A stretch of DNA of 64,000 bases, taken from Clostridiales bacterium (GTDB lineage: Bacteria; Bacillota; Clostridia; Oscillospirales; Oscillospiraceae). The notes beneath the pieces are model-generated. The model did not search any database. It had not been told where the DNA came from and worked only from the letters and a program-made list of their open reading frames with translations. Position 1 is the first letter of the stretch. Each line of letters starts with the position of its first letter. Both the position numbers and the translations under genes were made by a program. Location: assembly GCA_902362775.1 (NCBI GenBank), contig CABIXV010000002.1:327362-391361 (forward strand), read 5' to 3'. Below are positions 1-8,190 of this stretch, in pieces.

Positions 1-1245
1 GGCGGCAGAGGCATCATAGATGCCGCTCATGATCTCTCGCAGCTTATTGTCCACCTCTTCCCGGTCCCAGTTGTACCGTATGGAGTTTTGGGCCATCTCC
101 AGGGCGGACACGGCCACGCCCCCAGAGCCCGAGGCCTTGGCCCCGGCTGTCAAAATCTTGGGACTGAGCCGGAGGAGCTTCAGCGCCTCGGCGGTGGCGG
201 GCATATTGGCCCCCTCTACATAAAAGCCCACGTCGTTGGCCAGGATGCGTACCGCATCCTCCACATCCAGCTCGTTCTGAGTCGCGCAGGGGATGACTAT
301 GTCTGTCTTTATCTCCCAGGGCTTTCTGCCTGGGAAAAACTCTACTCCGAACCGCTGGGCATAGGGCGCCACTTTGTCCCGGCCGCTGGCCCGGAGCTCC
401 AGCAGGAAATCCAGCTTCTCCTGGGTACACACACCCTCCGGGTCGTAGATATAGCCGTCCGGTCCGGACAGGGTAACCACCTTAGCACCCAGTTGCGCCG
501 CCTTACGGCAGACGCCCCAGGTCATGTTGCCAAAGCCGGAGGCCGCAATGGTCTTGCCCTCCAGGGTATCCCGCTGATGCTCCAGCATTCTGGCCAGAAA
601 ATAGATAGTGCCGGAACCGGCGGCCTCTTGGCGGACCTTACTGCCCCCGTAAGTCAGTCCCTTGCCGGTCAGGGCGCTGCTCTCCGCTTTTCCCATCAGG
701 CGCTTATACTGGCCATAGAGGTAGCCGATCTCCCGGCTGCCCACTCCAATATCCCCGGCGGGCACGTCGGTGTCCGCGCCGATATAGCGGTACAGCGCAT
801 TCATGAAGGACTGGCAGAAACGCATGATCTCTCGGTCGCTCTTTCCCCTTGGGTCAAAGTCAGCGCCACCCGCGGCGCCGCCAATGGGCAATCCAGTAAG
901 GGCGTTTTTATAGGTCTGCTCAAAGCCCAGGAATTTCACCACCGAGGAGGTCACCCCCGGATGGAAGCGCAGCCCGCCCTTATAAGGACCGATGGCGCTG
1001 CTGAACTGGGCGCGGTAGCCGTGGCTGGTGTGGGCCACACCCCTATCATCCACCCAGGGGACAAGAAAGGTAAACATCCGCTCCGGCTCCACCATCCTGG
1101 TGAGCAGGTCCAGCTTCTCATACCTGGGGTCGTCAAGGGCTGGATCGATCATCTCCAGCCAGGTCAAAACACACTGGAGGTACTCGGGCTCGTGGGCGTA
1201 GCGCCGCCGCAGCTGGGCGGCCACCCGGACAGCGTACTCATTCAT
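1..1245 (-). CDS. Glutamate dehydrogenase paralogue lacking the catalytic lysine (3' end cut off by window edge)
   Basis: Hexameric glutamate dehydrogenase family, 415 residues visible, open to the left edge; about 30 C-terminal residues should be missing. The start is the ATG at 1245 (MNEYAVR...) behind a strong AGGAGG. It keeps the glutamate-binding GPYKGGLRFHP, the YKNAL lysine, VPAGDIGVG with the catalytic aspartate, a Rossmann segment and VTLSGPDGYIYDPEG, and resembles Clostridium symbiosum GDH. The catalytic-lysine motif GG(A/G)KGG reads PIGGAAGGADFDP, so the lysine is alanine (codon GCG), and KA(V/A)NAGG reads KASGSGG. It lies 12 bp behind an intact gdh copy and is almost certainly co-transcribed with it. 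Family and divergence are clear from the sequence. Loss of catalysis, and a regulatory or structural role in a mixed hexamer, are inferences. Confidence 0.93.
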   Translation of the reverse strand, partial: MNEYAVRVAAQLRRRYAHEPEYLQCVLTWLEMIDPALDDPRYEKLDLLTRMVEPERMFTFLVPWVDDRGVAHTSHGYRAQFSSAIGPYKGGLRFHPGVTSSVVKFLGFEQTYKNALTGLPIGGAAGGADFDPRGKSDREIMRFCQSFMNALYRYIGADTDVPAGDIGVGSREIGYLYGQYKRLMGKAESSALTGKGLTYGGSKVRQEAAGSGTIYFLARMLEHQRDTLEGKTIAASGFGNMTWGVCRKAAQLGAKVVTLSGPDGYIYDPEGVCTQEKLDFLLELRASGRDKVAPYAQRFGVEFFPGRKPWEIKTDIVIPCATQNELDVEDAVRILANDVGFYVEGANMPATAEALKLLRLSPKILTAGAKASGSGGVAVSALEMAQNSIRYNWDREEVDNKLREIMSGIYDASAA

Positions 1246-1257
1246 CGTATTCCTCCT

Positions 1258-2604
1258 TTACACGATGCCGTAGGCCAGCATGGAGTCGGCCACCTTCAGG
1301 AAGCCCGCGATATTGGCCCCCGCCACCAGGTCGCCTGCCATGCCGTACTGGGCGGCGGCATTGGAGGCGTTGCGGTACAGGTCATCCATAATGGTCTTGA
1401 GCCGCTGGTCCACCTCCTCAAAGGTCCAAGAGAAACGCATGGAATTTTGGCTCATCTCTAGGGCGGACACGGCCACGCCGCCGGCGTTGGCCGCCTTAGC
1501 GGGGGCGAACAGCAGGCCGGAGCCCTGGATAACTTCCACCGCCTCAGGCGTACAGGGCATATTGGCCCCCTCTGCCACGGCGAAGCAGCCGTTGGCCACC
1601 AGTGCCTTGGCCGCCTCCCCGTTGAGCTCATTTTGGGTGGCGCAGGGCAGGGCAATGTGACAGGGGATCTGCCAAATGTTGGAGCAGCCCTCCTGATAGC
1701 GCGCGGAAGGCCGGCGCTGAACATACTCTCGGATCCGGGTGTGCTCCACCTCCTTGAGCTGCTTGACCAAGTCCAGGTCGATGCCCTCCGGATCGTAAAT
1801 ATAGCCGTTGGAGTCGGACATGGCCACCACCTTGGCTCCCATCTGGCGGGCCTTTTTGCAGGCGTAGATAGCCACGTTGCCCGAGCCGGAGATGACCACG
1901 GTGGACCCGTCAAAGGACCGCCCCGCCTCCCGCAGCATATTGTCGGCAAAATAGCACAGTCCATAGCCGGTGGCCTCCTTGCGGGCCAAGGAGCCGCCAT
2001 AGGTCAACCCCTTGCCAGTAAGAACTCCGGTAAACTCATTGCGCAGCTTCTTATACTGTCCGAAGAGATAGCCGATCTCCCTGGCCCCTACACCGATATC
2101 TCCAGCCGGAACATCGGTGTCCGGCCCGATGTATTTGAACAGCTCATTCATGAAGGACTGGCAAAACCGCATGATCTCCAGGTCCGACTTGCCTTTTGGG
2201 TCAAAGTTGGCGCCGCCCTTGCCGCCACCGATGGGCAGTCCGGTCAGACTGTTTTTGAAGGTCTGTTCAAAGCCCAGGAACTTGATGATGCTCTCATTGA
2301 CCGAGGGGTGGAACCGCAGCCCGCCCTTATAGGGGCCGATGGCACTGTTGAACTGGATGCGGTAACCCCGGTTTACATGGATTTTCCCCTGTTCATCCTC
2401 CCAGGGCACCCGGAAGGAGATGGTACGCTCCGGCTCCACCAGGCAGTCCATCACACCCTGGGAAATCAGCTCCGGCCGGGCGTTTACCACAGGTGCCAGG
2501 GAGGAGAGCACCTCCCGCACCGCCTGGTGAAACTCTGGCTGGGCTGGGTTATTGCTTACCACCCGCTCCATCAGACCATTCAAATACTCATTTCGGATGC
2601 CCAT
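1258..2604 (-). CDS. gdhA: Glutamate dehydrogenase, catalytically intact copy
   Basis: A 448-residue NAD(P)-dependent glutamate dehydrogenase, which interconverts 2-oxoglutarate plus ammonium and glutamate in the cytoplasm. All diagnostic motifs are present: GPYKGGLRFHP (glutamate-binding lysine), FKNSLTGLPIGGGKGG with the catalytic lysine, VPAGDIGVGAREIGYLFGQ with the catalytic aspartate, the nucleotide-binding ISGSGNVA, and KAANAGGVAVS. Length is normal for the hexameric class. The start at 2604 follows AGGAGGTAAC. It is the first gene of a two-gene operon with the diverged copy downstream. Coenzyme preference cannot be read reliably. Together with the type III glutamine synthetase at 8191 it forms the ammonium assimilation core of this window. 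Confidence 0.97.
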   Translation of the reverse strand: MGIRNEYLNGLMERVVSNNPAQPEFHQAVREVLSSLAPVVNARPELISQGVMDCLVEPERTISFRVPWEDEQGKIHVNRGYRIQFNSAIGPYKGGLRFHPSVNESIIKFLGFEQTFKNSLTGLPIGGGKGGANFDPKGKSDLEIMRFCQSFMNELFKYIGPDTDVPAGDIGVGAREIGYLFGQYKKLRNEFTGVLTGKGLTYGGSLARKEATGYGLCYFADNMLREAGRSFDGSTVVISGSGNVAIYACKKARQMGAKVVAMSDSNGYIYDPEGIDLDLVKQLKEVEHTRIREYVQRRPSARYQEGCSNIWQIPCHIALPCATQNELNGEAAKALVANGCFAVAEGANMPCTPEAVEVIQGSGLLFAPAKAANAGGVAVSALEMSQNSMRFSWTFEEVDQRLKTIMDDLYRNASNAAAQYGMAGDLVAGANIAGFLKVADSMLAYGIV

Positions 2605-2686
2605 ATCGTTACCTCCTAAAAATTTTTTGCAGAGCTCCGCTCCTCATGTCCCCCTTCTCCGCTCTTTGGCGCTTTAGTGTGATACC

Positions 2687-2716
2687 GTTATAGCACTTCT
2701 CTGTTTTGCAAGTCAA
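2687..2716 (-). promoter_or_regulatory. Sigma-A-type promoter of the gdh operon
   Basis: Minus-strand TTGACT (2711-2716) and TATAAC (2687-2692) with an 18-nt spacer, about 85 nt upstream of the intact gdh start. The rest of the 2605-2969 gap is AT-rich and holds only the glmS terminator. Confidence 0.65.
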
Positions 2717-2893
2717 TGATTGTTTTCTTGCATTTTTAATCTTTGTAGGATCATTCACATTTCATATGCATCTCTCAATATTTTTCGTTTATTTTTTAAC
2801 TAACTTGAAAATTATCCTGCAAGATGGTTCCTTTTTAACAGAATCCCTTCATTTTTTATGTCCCAAAATTTTCATTTTTTCCTTTTTACATTC

Positions 2894-2933
2894 AAAAGAG
2901 CTCCCCTGTGTTTTTACACAGGGGAGCTCTTTT
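2894..2933 (-). terminator. Intrinsic terminator after glmS
   Basis: A perfect 17-bp stem (2894-2910 with 2917-2933) with a 6-nt loop; the stem ends in A/U pairs. It lies 36 bp beyond the glmS stop and insulates the gdh promoter region. Confidence 0.85.
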
Positions 2934-2969
2934 AACTTAATATCAGCCCGCTGTTGTCCAAACAGCAGC

Positions 2970-4805
2970 CTATTCCACTGTAACGCTCTTAGCCAAATTC
3001 CGGGGCTTATCGATGTCACAGCCCCGCATCAACGCCACATAGTACGCGAAAAGCTGGAGGGGCACCACGCCCAGAGAAGGCAGGAGCAGCTCATGGGTAT
3101 CCGGGATGGTCATGACGCCGTCGGCGGTCTTTTCCATCTCCCCGCTGTGGCTCTCGGTGGTGAGGGCCAACACGTCGGCCCCACGGGCCTTTACCTCCAC
3201 CACGTTGCTCATAGCCTTTTCAAAAAGCCTGTCGTATGTCCCCAGTGCCACCACCAGGGTCCCCTCCTCCACCAGGCTGATGGTACCGTGTTTCAGCTCA
3301 CCGGAGGCGTAGGCCTCCGAGTGGATGTAGGAGATCTCCTTCAGCTTCAGCGACCCCTCCAGCCCTAGAGCATAGTCCAGGTTGCGGCCCATGAAGAAAA
3401 TGGAGTTGTGGTTAAACCAGTGGGAGGCAAAGTACTGGATGCTGTCCCGTTCAGCCAGTACCCGCTCCATCTTGTCTGGCAGGCGGGTCATCTCATCCAA
3501 GATCGTGTGGTACTCCTCTGGGGCGACAGTGCCCAGCACTCTGGCAAACCACAGGGCCAGCAGGTCCAGCACCGCCAGTTGGGTGGAGTAACCCTTGGTG
3601 GTGGCCACGGCAATCTCCGGACCCGCCCAGGTGTACAGCACCTCGTCAGACTCTCGGGCGATGGAGCTGCCCACCACATTGACGATGGACAGAACCTTGG
3701 CCCCAAGCCGTTTGGCCTCCCGCAGGGCGGCCATAGTGTCCAGAGTCTCTCCCGACTGGCTGATGACTACCACCAGCGTACTCCCGTCTACGATGGGATC
3801 CATATACCGGAATTCAGAGGCCAGCGCCACCTCCACCGGCCTGCGGGTCAGCCGCTCCAGCACATATTTGCCCACCATGCCCACATGGTAGCTGGAGCCA
3901 CAGGCCACAATGTACACCTTGCTCATCGCCCGGACATAGTCCTGACTGAGTCCAAAGTCCTCAAAGCAGACCTCTCCCTCCCGGATACGGGGCAGGATAG
4001 CCCGACGCAGAGCCTGGGGCTGCTCCATGATCTCCTTGAACATGAAGTGCTCATAACCGCCCTTCTCCGCCGCGTCGATCTCCCAGTCCACATAGGATAT
4101 CTCTTTGTCCACAGGCTCCAACAGCCGGTCATAGCACTGGATGCCCTCCCGGGTCAGGACGGCCAGCTCTCCATCCTCCATATAGCCCACCCGCCGGGTA
4201 TGCTTGATGATGGCCGTGACGTCGCTGGCCAGAAAATTGCATCCGTCTCCATACCCCAAGATCAGCGGGCTATCTTTTCGGACAGCGATGATCTGGTCCG
4301 GATAGTCGGCACACAGGATGCCAAGGGCATAGGCCCCTTGGATCCGGTGAAGCACCTGCCCCACCGCCTTCAGCAGATCCCCCTGATAGAAATACTCAAT
4401 GAGCTGGGCCACCACCTCCGTATCCGTATCGGACAGGAAGGAAACGCCCTTACCCATCAAAAAGGACTTCAATTCCCCATAGTTTTCAATGATCCCGTTG
4501 TGGACCACGGCGATCTTGCCGCTTTGGCTCACCTGGGGATGGGAATTGACATCGCTGGGCGCCCCGTGGGTGGCCCAGCGGGTGTGACCGATGCCCACGG
4601 TGCCCTTGACCGCCGCCCCGTTCTGGAGCTGGTCGGCCAGCACCTTCAGCCGGCCCTTAGCCTTGTGGACAGAAAGGGTGTCCCGATCCTGGTCATAGAC
4701 CGCCATCCCTGCCGAGTCATAGCCCCGGTACTCCAGTCGGGACAGTCCTTCCAGAAGAATGGGAGCCGCTTGCTCCTTGCCAATATAGCCTACAATTCCG
4801 CACAT
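2970..4805 (-). CDS. glmS: Glutamine--fructose-6-phosphate aminotransferase (isomerizing)
   Basis: GlmS makes glucosamine-6-phosphate from fructose-6-phosphate and glutamine, the first committed step to UDP-GlcNAc for the cell wall. The 611-residue protein starts MCGIVGYIG, so the nucleophilic cysteine becomes residue 1 after Met removal. This fixes the start at 4805, behind AGGAGGAAAACAGAAT. The N-terminal glutaminase half has GHTRWATHG and the conserved HNGIIEN. Two SIS sugar-isomerase domains follow (ACGSSYHVG, VVISQSGETLDT, a second near the C-terminus), and it ends PRNLAKSVTVE as expected. A longer upstream reading frame runs into the ribozyme and is rejected. Expression is expected to be controlled by the glmS ribozyme immediately upstream and to stop at the 2894-2933 terminator. 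Confidence 0.98.
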   Translation of the reverse strand: MCGIVGYIGKEQAAPILLEGLSRLEYRGYDSAGMAVYDQDRDTLSVHKAKGRLKVLADQLQNGAAVKGTVGIGHTRWATHGAPSDVNSHPQVSQSGKIAVVHNGIIENYGELKSFLMGKGVSFLSDTDTEVVAQLIEYFYQGDLLKAVGQVLHRIQGAYALGILCADYPDQIIAVRKDSPLILGYGDGCNFLASDVTAIIKHTRRVGYMEDGELAVLTREGIQCYDRLLEPVDKEISYVDWEIDAAEKGGYEHFMFKEIMEQPQALRRAILPRIREGEVCFEDFGLSQDYVRAMSKVYIVACGSSYHVGMVGKYVLERLTRRPVEVALASEFRYMDPIVDGSTLVVVISQSGETLDTMAALREAKRLGAKVLSIVNVVGSSIARESDEVLYTWAGPEIAVATTKGYSTQLAVLDLLALWFARVLGTVAPEEYHTILDEMTRLPDKMERVLAERDSIQYFASHWFNHNSIFFMGRNLDYALGLEGSLKLKEISYIHSEAYASGELKHGTISLVEEGTLVVALGTYDRLFEKAMSNVVEVKARGADVLALTTESHSGEMEKTADGVMTIPDTHELLLPSLGVVPLQLFAYYVALMRGCDIDKPRNLAKSVTVE

Positions 4806-4869
4806 ATTCTGTTTTCCTCCTGATTTCACACGTTTGATTTCTTCAAGAGGACAAACTCGCAGCCATTTG

Positions 4870-5062
4870 CCTCGTCCCCCGGTCACAGCCCCTCTGTTTT
4901 GCGGTCGCCCGCATATTTCTGACTGTGTCACGCACCCGGAGCCCGCACGGAGGGGCATCCGCCGAATCTTTCGATCATGGCCGGATATTGAAGGAAACAG
5001 TCCTTCCCAGCCATTTTCCCCTCTCCTCGTCGTCCCCCGGTTCAGCCGGGGGCACTGGCGCT
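4870..5062 (-). ncRNA. glmS ribozyme (GlcN6P-activated self-cleaving riboswitch)
   Basis: Read on the minus strand, the glmS leader carries the class hallmarks in order. The cleavage-site AGCGCC is at 5062-5057, with scission expected between A5062 and G5061. A CCCCCGG/CCGGGGG helix follows, then GACGACGAGG, AUCGA, and UUCGGCGGAUGCCCCUC, whose CCCCU pairs back to AGGGG. The 3' domain contains GCGACCGCAAAAC. Between the two core strands is an extra hairpin arm (AUGGCUGG...CCGGCCAU with an inner GAAGGA/UCCUUC), longer than in the B. subtilis RNA as I recall it. Glucosamine-6-phosphate is known to trigger cleavage and mRNA decay in this class. The 3' boundary is approximate. Confidence 0.93.
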
Positions 5063-5111
5063 TCTGATGGGCCCAAGCCCATAGTCCTCCTTTCTTTCTG
5101 CGACATTTGGT

Positions 5112-5141
5112 ATATAAAAGCCTATTCAGCTCTCATATCAA
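5112..5141 (-). promoter_or_regulatory. Likely glmS promoter
   Basis: Minus-strand TTGATA (5136-5141), 18-nt spacer, TTATAT (5112-5117). This puts transcription start about 40 nt upstream of the ribozyme cleavage site. The -35 overlaps the end of the acetyltransferase gene. Confidence 0.5.
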
Positions 5142-5734
5142 GTCTTTGATTCCCTTGGAAATTGAATCGTCCCGTCCTCCTGGGTGATAGGCCGAACCGG
5201 ACGGCAGGGATTGCCTGCCGCCAGCACATGGGGCGGGATGTTCCGGGTGACCACGCTTCCCGCGCCGATGACCGCCCCGTCCCCGATGGTCACTCCAGGC
5301 AGCACCGTCACTCCGCCGCCGAACCATACATCGCTGCCCACAGTGATGGGGGCGGCATACTCCCAGCCGGCCCGGCGCCGCTCCGCGTCCATCGGGTGGC
5401 TGGCCGTGTAAAAGCCGCAGTTGGGGCCGATCATCACGTTGTCCCCAAAGGTGACAGGCATACAGTCCAAAATGACGCAATTATGGTTGACATAAAAATT
5501 ATCTCCCACTCGGATGTTATACCCGTAGTCGCACCAGAAGACCGAATTTACCACAATATTTCCTCCGGTGTGTCCAAAGAGTTGGGAAAGTACCCGCTCT
5601 CTGGCCGGACCGTCCCCGCTGGGCAGGACGTTGAGCTTCTCACACAAAGCCTTGGCCCTGTCCCTTTCCCAGACCAGCTCCAGGTCTCCGGCGTTATACA
5701 GGGCGCCAGAGAGCATCTTCTCCTTTTCCGTCAT
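5138..5734 (-). CDS. Maltose/galactoside O-acetyltransferase family protein
   Basis: A 198-residue hexapeptide-repeat acyltransferase of the Maa/LacA/NodL type. It has the N-terminal Mac domain (MLSGALYNAGDLELVWERDRA) and a left-handed beta-helix with GDN.. turns. The catalytic histidine is in YTASHPMDAERR, and the C-terminal acetyl-CoA segment is VIGAGSVVTRNIPPHVLAAG followed by PCRPVR. It should transfer acetyl from acetyl-CoA to a sugar hydroxyl; the real acceptor cannot be told from sequence. The start at 5734 follows an AGGAGGG-type site. It precedes glmS but has no clear functional link to it. Confidence 0.9.
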   Translation of the reverse strand: MTEKEKMLSGALYNAGDLELVWERDRAKALCEKLNVLPSGDGPARERVLSQLFGHTGGNIVVNSVFWCDYGYNIRVGDNFYVNHNCVILDCMPVTFGDNVMIGPNCGFYTASHPMDAERRRAGWEYAAPITVGSDVWFGGGVTVLPGVTIGDGAVIGAGSVVTRNIPPHVLAAGNPCRPVRPITQEDGTIQFPRESKT

Positions 5735-5866
5735 GGTTCACCCTCCTTTCCAAGCTGTCCTCTGCATTATAGTACGCGGTCACCTGTCCCGTAAAGAAAA
5801 AATTGCCGTGGACAGGGAAACGCGCGCGGAAGATGACTCCCCCGCGTGCGTTCTCCCTCTGTGCGT

Positions 5867-7090
5867 TTACTTGTCCAGCATGGCTCGGATGCGGTCCACC
5901 GCTTCCTGGGTGGCGTCCGCGTCTCCGAAGGCGGTTAAACGGATATAGCCCTCGCCGCTGGGACCAAACCCGGCGCCTGGGGTAGTGGCCACATTGGCCC
6001 GGTCTAACACCAGGTCAAAGAAGTCCCAGGAGCCCATGCCATCCGGCGTCTTGAGCCAGATATAGGGGGCGTTGACTCCGCCAAAGCACTCCAGCCCGGC
6101 GGCGGACAGCCCCTCCCGGATGACCTTGGCGTTGTTCTGGTAATAGGCGATGGCGGCGCGGGTCTGCTCTCTGCCCTCTGGGGTATAGATGGCCGCGGCT
6201 CCCCGCTGGATCACATAGGGGACACCGTTGAACTTGGTGCACTGACGGCGGTTCCACAGGCTGTTCAGCTTGACACCCTGGCGCTCCAGTTCCATGGGCA
6301 CCACGGTGTAGGCGCAGCGGTTGCCGGTAAAGCCGGCAGTCTTGGAGTAGGACCTGAACTCAATGGCACAGGTCCGGGCACCTTCGATCTCAAAGATGGT
6401 GTGGGGAATCTCCTCCTCGGTGATAAATGCCTCGTAAGCCGAGTCATAGAGGATGACAGATCCGTTTTTGTTGGCGTAGTCCACCCAGGCCTTCAACTGC
6501 TCCCGGCTGGCCACAGCGCCAGTGGGATTATTGGGGAAGCAGAGATAAATGATATCCGCTTTCTCCTTGGGGGGCTCCGGGGAAAAACCGTTGGACTCCA
6601 CACAGGGCATGTAGACCAGCCGATCCCACTTGCCTAACTCCTCCTGATAGCTGCCGGCCCGGCCAGCCATGGCATTGGTGTCCACATAGACGGGGTAGAC
6701 CGGGTCACAGACGGCCACAATGTTGTCTACTCCAAAGATGTCCCCGATGTTGCCGCAGTCACTCTTGGCACCGTCGGACACAAAGATCTCCTCCGGCTTG
6801 ATATCCACCCCGCGGGCGGCATAATCATGCTGGGCGATGGCCTGCCGCAGGAAGTCATAGCCCTGCTCCGGACCATAGCCGTGGAACCCCGCAAAAGTCC
6901 CCATCTCCTCCACGGCCTTCTGCATGGCCTGGATGACCGCTGGGGCCAGCGGCCGGGTCACATCCCCGATAGACAGCTTGATAATCCTGGCCTCCGGGTG
7001 GGCGGCGGAATAGACAGAGATGCGCCGGGCTACCTCAGAAAACAGGTAGCTGCCGGGCAGCTTCTGATAGTTCTCATTGATCTTTACCAT
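5867..7090 (-). CDS. dapL: LL-diaminopimelate aminotransferase
   Basis: A 407-residue fold-type I PLP aminotransferase that converts tetrahydrodipicolinate directly to LL-diaminopimelate, the one-step route to lysine and peptidoglycan mDAP. The DapL signature is clear: the N-terminal INENYQKLPGSYLFSEVARR, LSIGDVTRPL, FAGFHGYGPEQGYDFLRQA and FVSDGAKSDCGNI. The PLP lysine is in SYSKTAGFTGNRCAY. The start at 7090 (MVKINENYQ) follows an AAGGAG site. It lies directly downstream of dapF, whose product uses LL-DAP, so the two act consecutively. There are 92 bp between them without an obvious terminator, so an operon is likely. Confidence 0.97.
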   Translation of the reverse strand: MVKINENYQKLPGSYLFSEVARRISVYSAAHPEARIIKLSIGDVTRPLAPAVIQAMQKAVEEMGTFAGFHGYGPEQGYDFLRQAIAQHDYAARGVDIKPEEIFVSDGAKSDCGNIGDIFGVDNIVAVCDPVYPVYVDTNAMAGRAGSYQEELGKWDRLVYMPCVESNGFSPEPPKEKADIIYLCFPNNPTGAVASREQLKAWVDYANKNGSVILYDSAYEAFITEEEIPHTIFEIEGARTCAIEFRSYSKTAGFTGNRCAYTVVPMELERQGVKLNSLWNRRQCTKFNGVPYVIQRGAAAIYTPEGREQTRAAIAYYQNNAKVIREGLSAAGLECFGGVNAPYIWLKTPDGMGSWDFFDLVLDRANVATTPGAGFGPSGEGYIRLTAFGDADATQEAVDRIRAMLDK

Positions 7091-7182
7091 GGTACCAACT
7101 CCTTCGTATGGCAGTTTCTAAGGTCTTAATGGTTGATATTATCCCTGATGGACAGGGGGTTGTCAATGGAAAACTGAAATTT

Positions 7183-7974
7183 TCATCCCATCTCTATCTC
7201 TCCCTCGAACACCGTCCGGGCTGGGCCGGTCATAAAAATCCGTCCCTCCCTCCACTCCAATCCCAGCGTCCCTCCGGGCAGACGAGCCTCCGCCCGACTT
7301 CCGCACAATCCCTGCTGTCTGGCCGCCTCAAAAGCGGCGCAGGCCCCGGTGCCGCAGGCTAGGGTGATCCCGCTCCCTCGTTCCCACACCCGGACGCGGA
7401 GATCATGCCCATCCTGACAGGACACAAATTCCACATTGGACCGCTCCCGCAGATTGGGATGACATTCCAGCACCGGGCCCAGTTCTTCCAGCCTGACCCT
7501 CTCTGGGTCTGGGCAGAAAATGACGGCGTGAGGGTTCCCCACTCCAACCTGGTGGACCGTGTACTGCTCCCCCATCGCCTCCAACTCCACCTCTGGATAG
7601 AGAATCGCCTGCCCCATGTCTACGGTGACCTGTTCCGCCTTCCCTCCCCGCACCGCCAGCTCTAGCCCACGGGGGCCGGCATCGGTGTCAATAGTCAGGC
7701 AGGTCTTCCGGGTCAGCTTCCTGTCATAGACGTACTTGCCCACACAGCGGATGCCGTTCCCACACATGGCCCCCCGAGAACCGTCGGCATTGTACATTTC
7801 CATGGTAAAATCTCCGGTCCGCCCTGGTTTGATACAGATCAGTCCGTCCGCGCCCACTCCGAAGTGCCGGTCAGACAACCGGACTGCCAGAGTCGGTAAA
7901 TCCTCCGGCTCCCCTTCCATGCAGTTTACATAAATATAGTCGTTGCCCAGCCCCTCCATCTTTGTAAAACGCAT
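7183..7974 (-). CDS. dapF: Diaminopimelate epimerase
   Basis: Converts LL- to meso-diaminopimelate, a cofactor-independent racemisation using two cysteines. Both are visible: NADGSRGAMCGNGIRC and ITLACGTGACAAF. The N-terminus MRFTKMEGLGNDYIYVN is typical and gives the start at 7974, behind AAAGGGGCGAGAAT, rather than a GTG/ATG 11 codons further up. The product is 263 residues, normal for DapF. The protein is co-oriented with dapL. The 5' leader (7975-8132) is shared with the divergent glutamine synthetase gene and contains a GC-rich stretch without a convincing riboswitch. Confidence 0.97.
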   Translation of the reverse strand: MRFTKMEGLGNDYIYVNCMEGEPEDLPTLAVRLSDRHFGVGADGLICIKPGRTGDFTMEMYNADGSRGAMCGNGIRCVGKYVYDRKLTRKTCLTIDTDAGPRGLELAVRGGKAEQVTVDMGQAILYPEVELEAMGEQYTVHQVGVGNPHAVIFCPDPERVRLEELGPVLECHPNLRERSNVEFVSCQDGHDLRVRVWERGSGITLACGTGACAAFEAARQQGLCGSRAEARLPGGTLGLEWREGRIFMTGPARTVFEGEIEMG

Positions 7975-8132
7975 ATTCTCGCCCCTTTCTGGGGTGAAGG
8001 CGCGCAAGTGCCGCCACCCCGGTCCAGCCTATGCGTCCCCCTCTCCTCTCATGCCGCCCTCCGGGTGGCCCCCTTTGTGGATTTTCTCTACAACTTCTTT
8101 TGGCTCCGACGGGATATTTGCAAGATTTTTTC

Positions 8133-8162
8133 TTGCCATAGGGGGGAGAGATAGGCTATTAT
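8133..8162 (+). promoter_or_regulatory. Promoter of the type III glutamine synthetase gene
   Basis: TTGCCA (8133-8138), 18-nt spacer, TATTAT (8157-8162), about 28 nt upstream of the TTG start codon at 8191. Confidence 0.65.
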
Positions 8163-8190
8163 GGTAGTAATTTGAAAGGGGCTGATCAGC

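Noticed and set aside
88..1461. A 457-codon plus-strand open frame over the glutamate dehydrogenase genes
   Set aside because: Antisense shadow; the minus strand encodes conserved GDH motifs in both copies and the frame crosses two genes.
4806..4958. An N-terminal extension of glmS
   Set aside because: GlmS requires Cys as residue 2 (MCGIV), and the extension lies in ribozyme sequence.
7975..8132. A T-box or lysine riboswitch before dapF, suggested by GGGGTGGCGGCAC
   Set aside because: The motif deviates from the T-box AGGGTGG.ACCGCG, there is no stem I or terminator, and the space is only ~160 nt shared with a divergent promoter.
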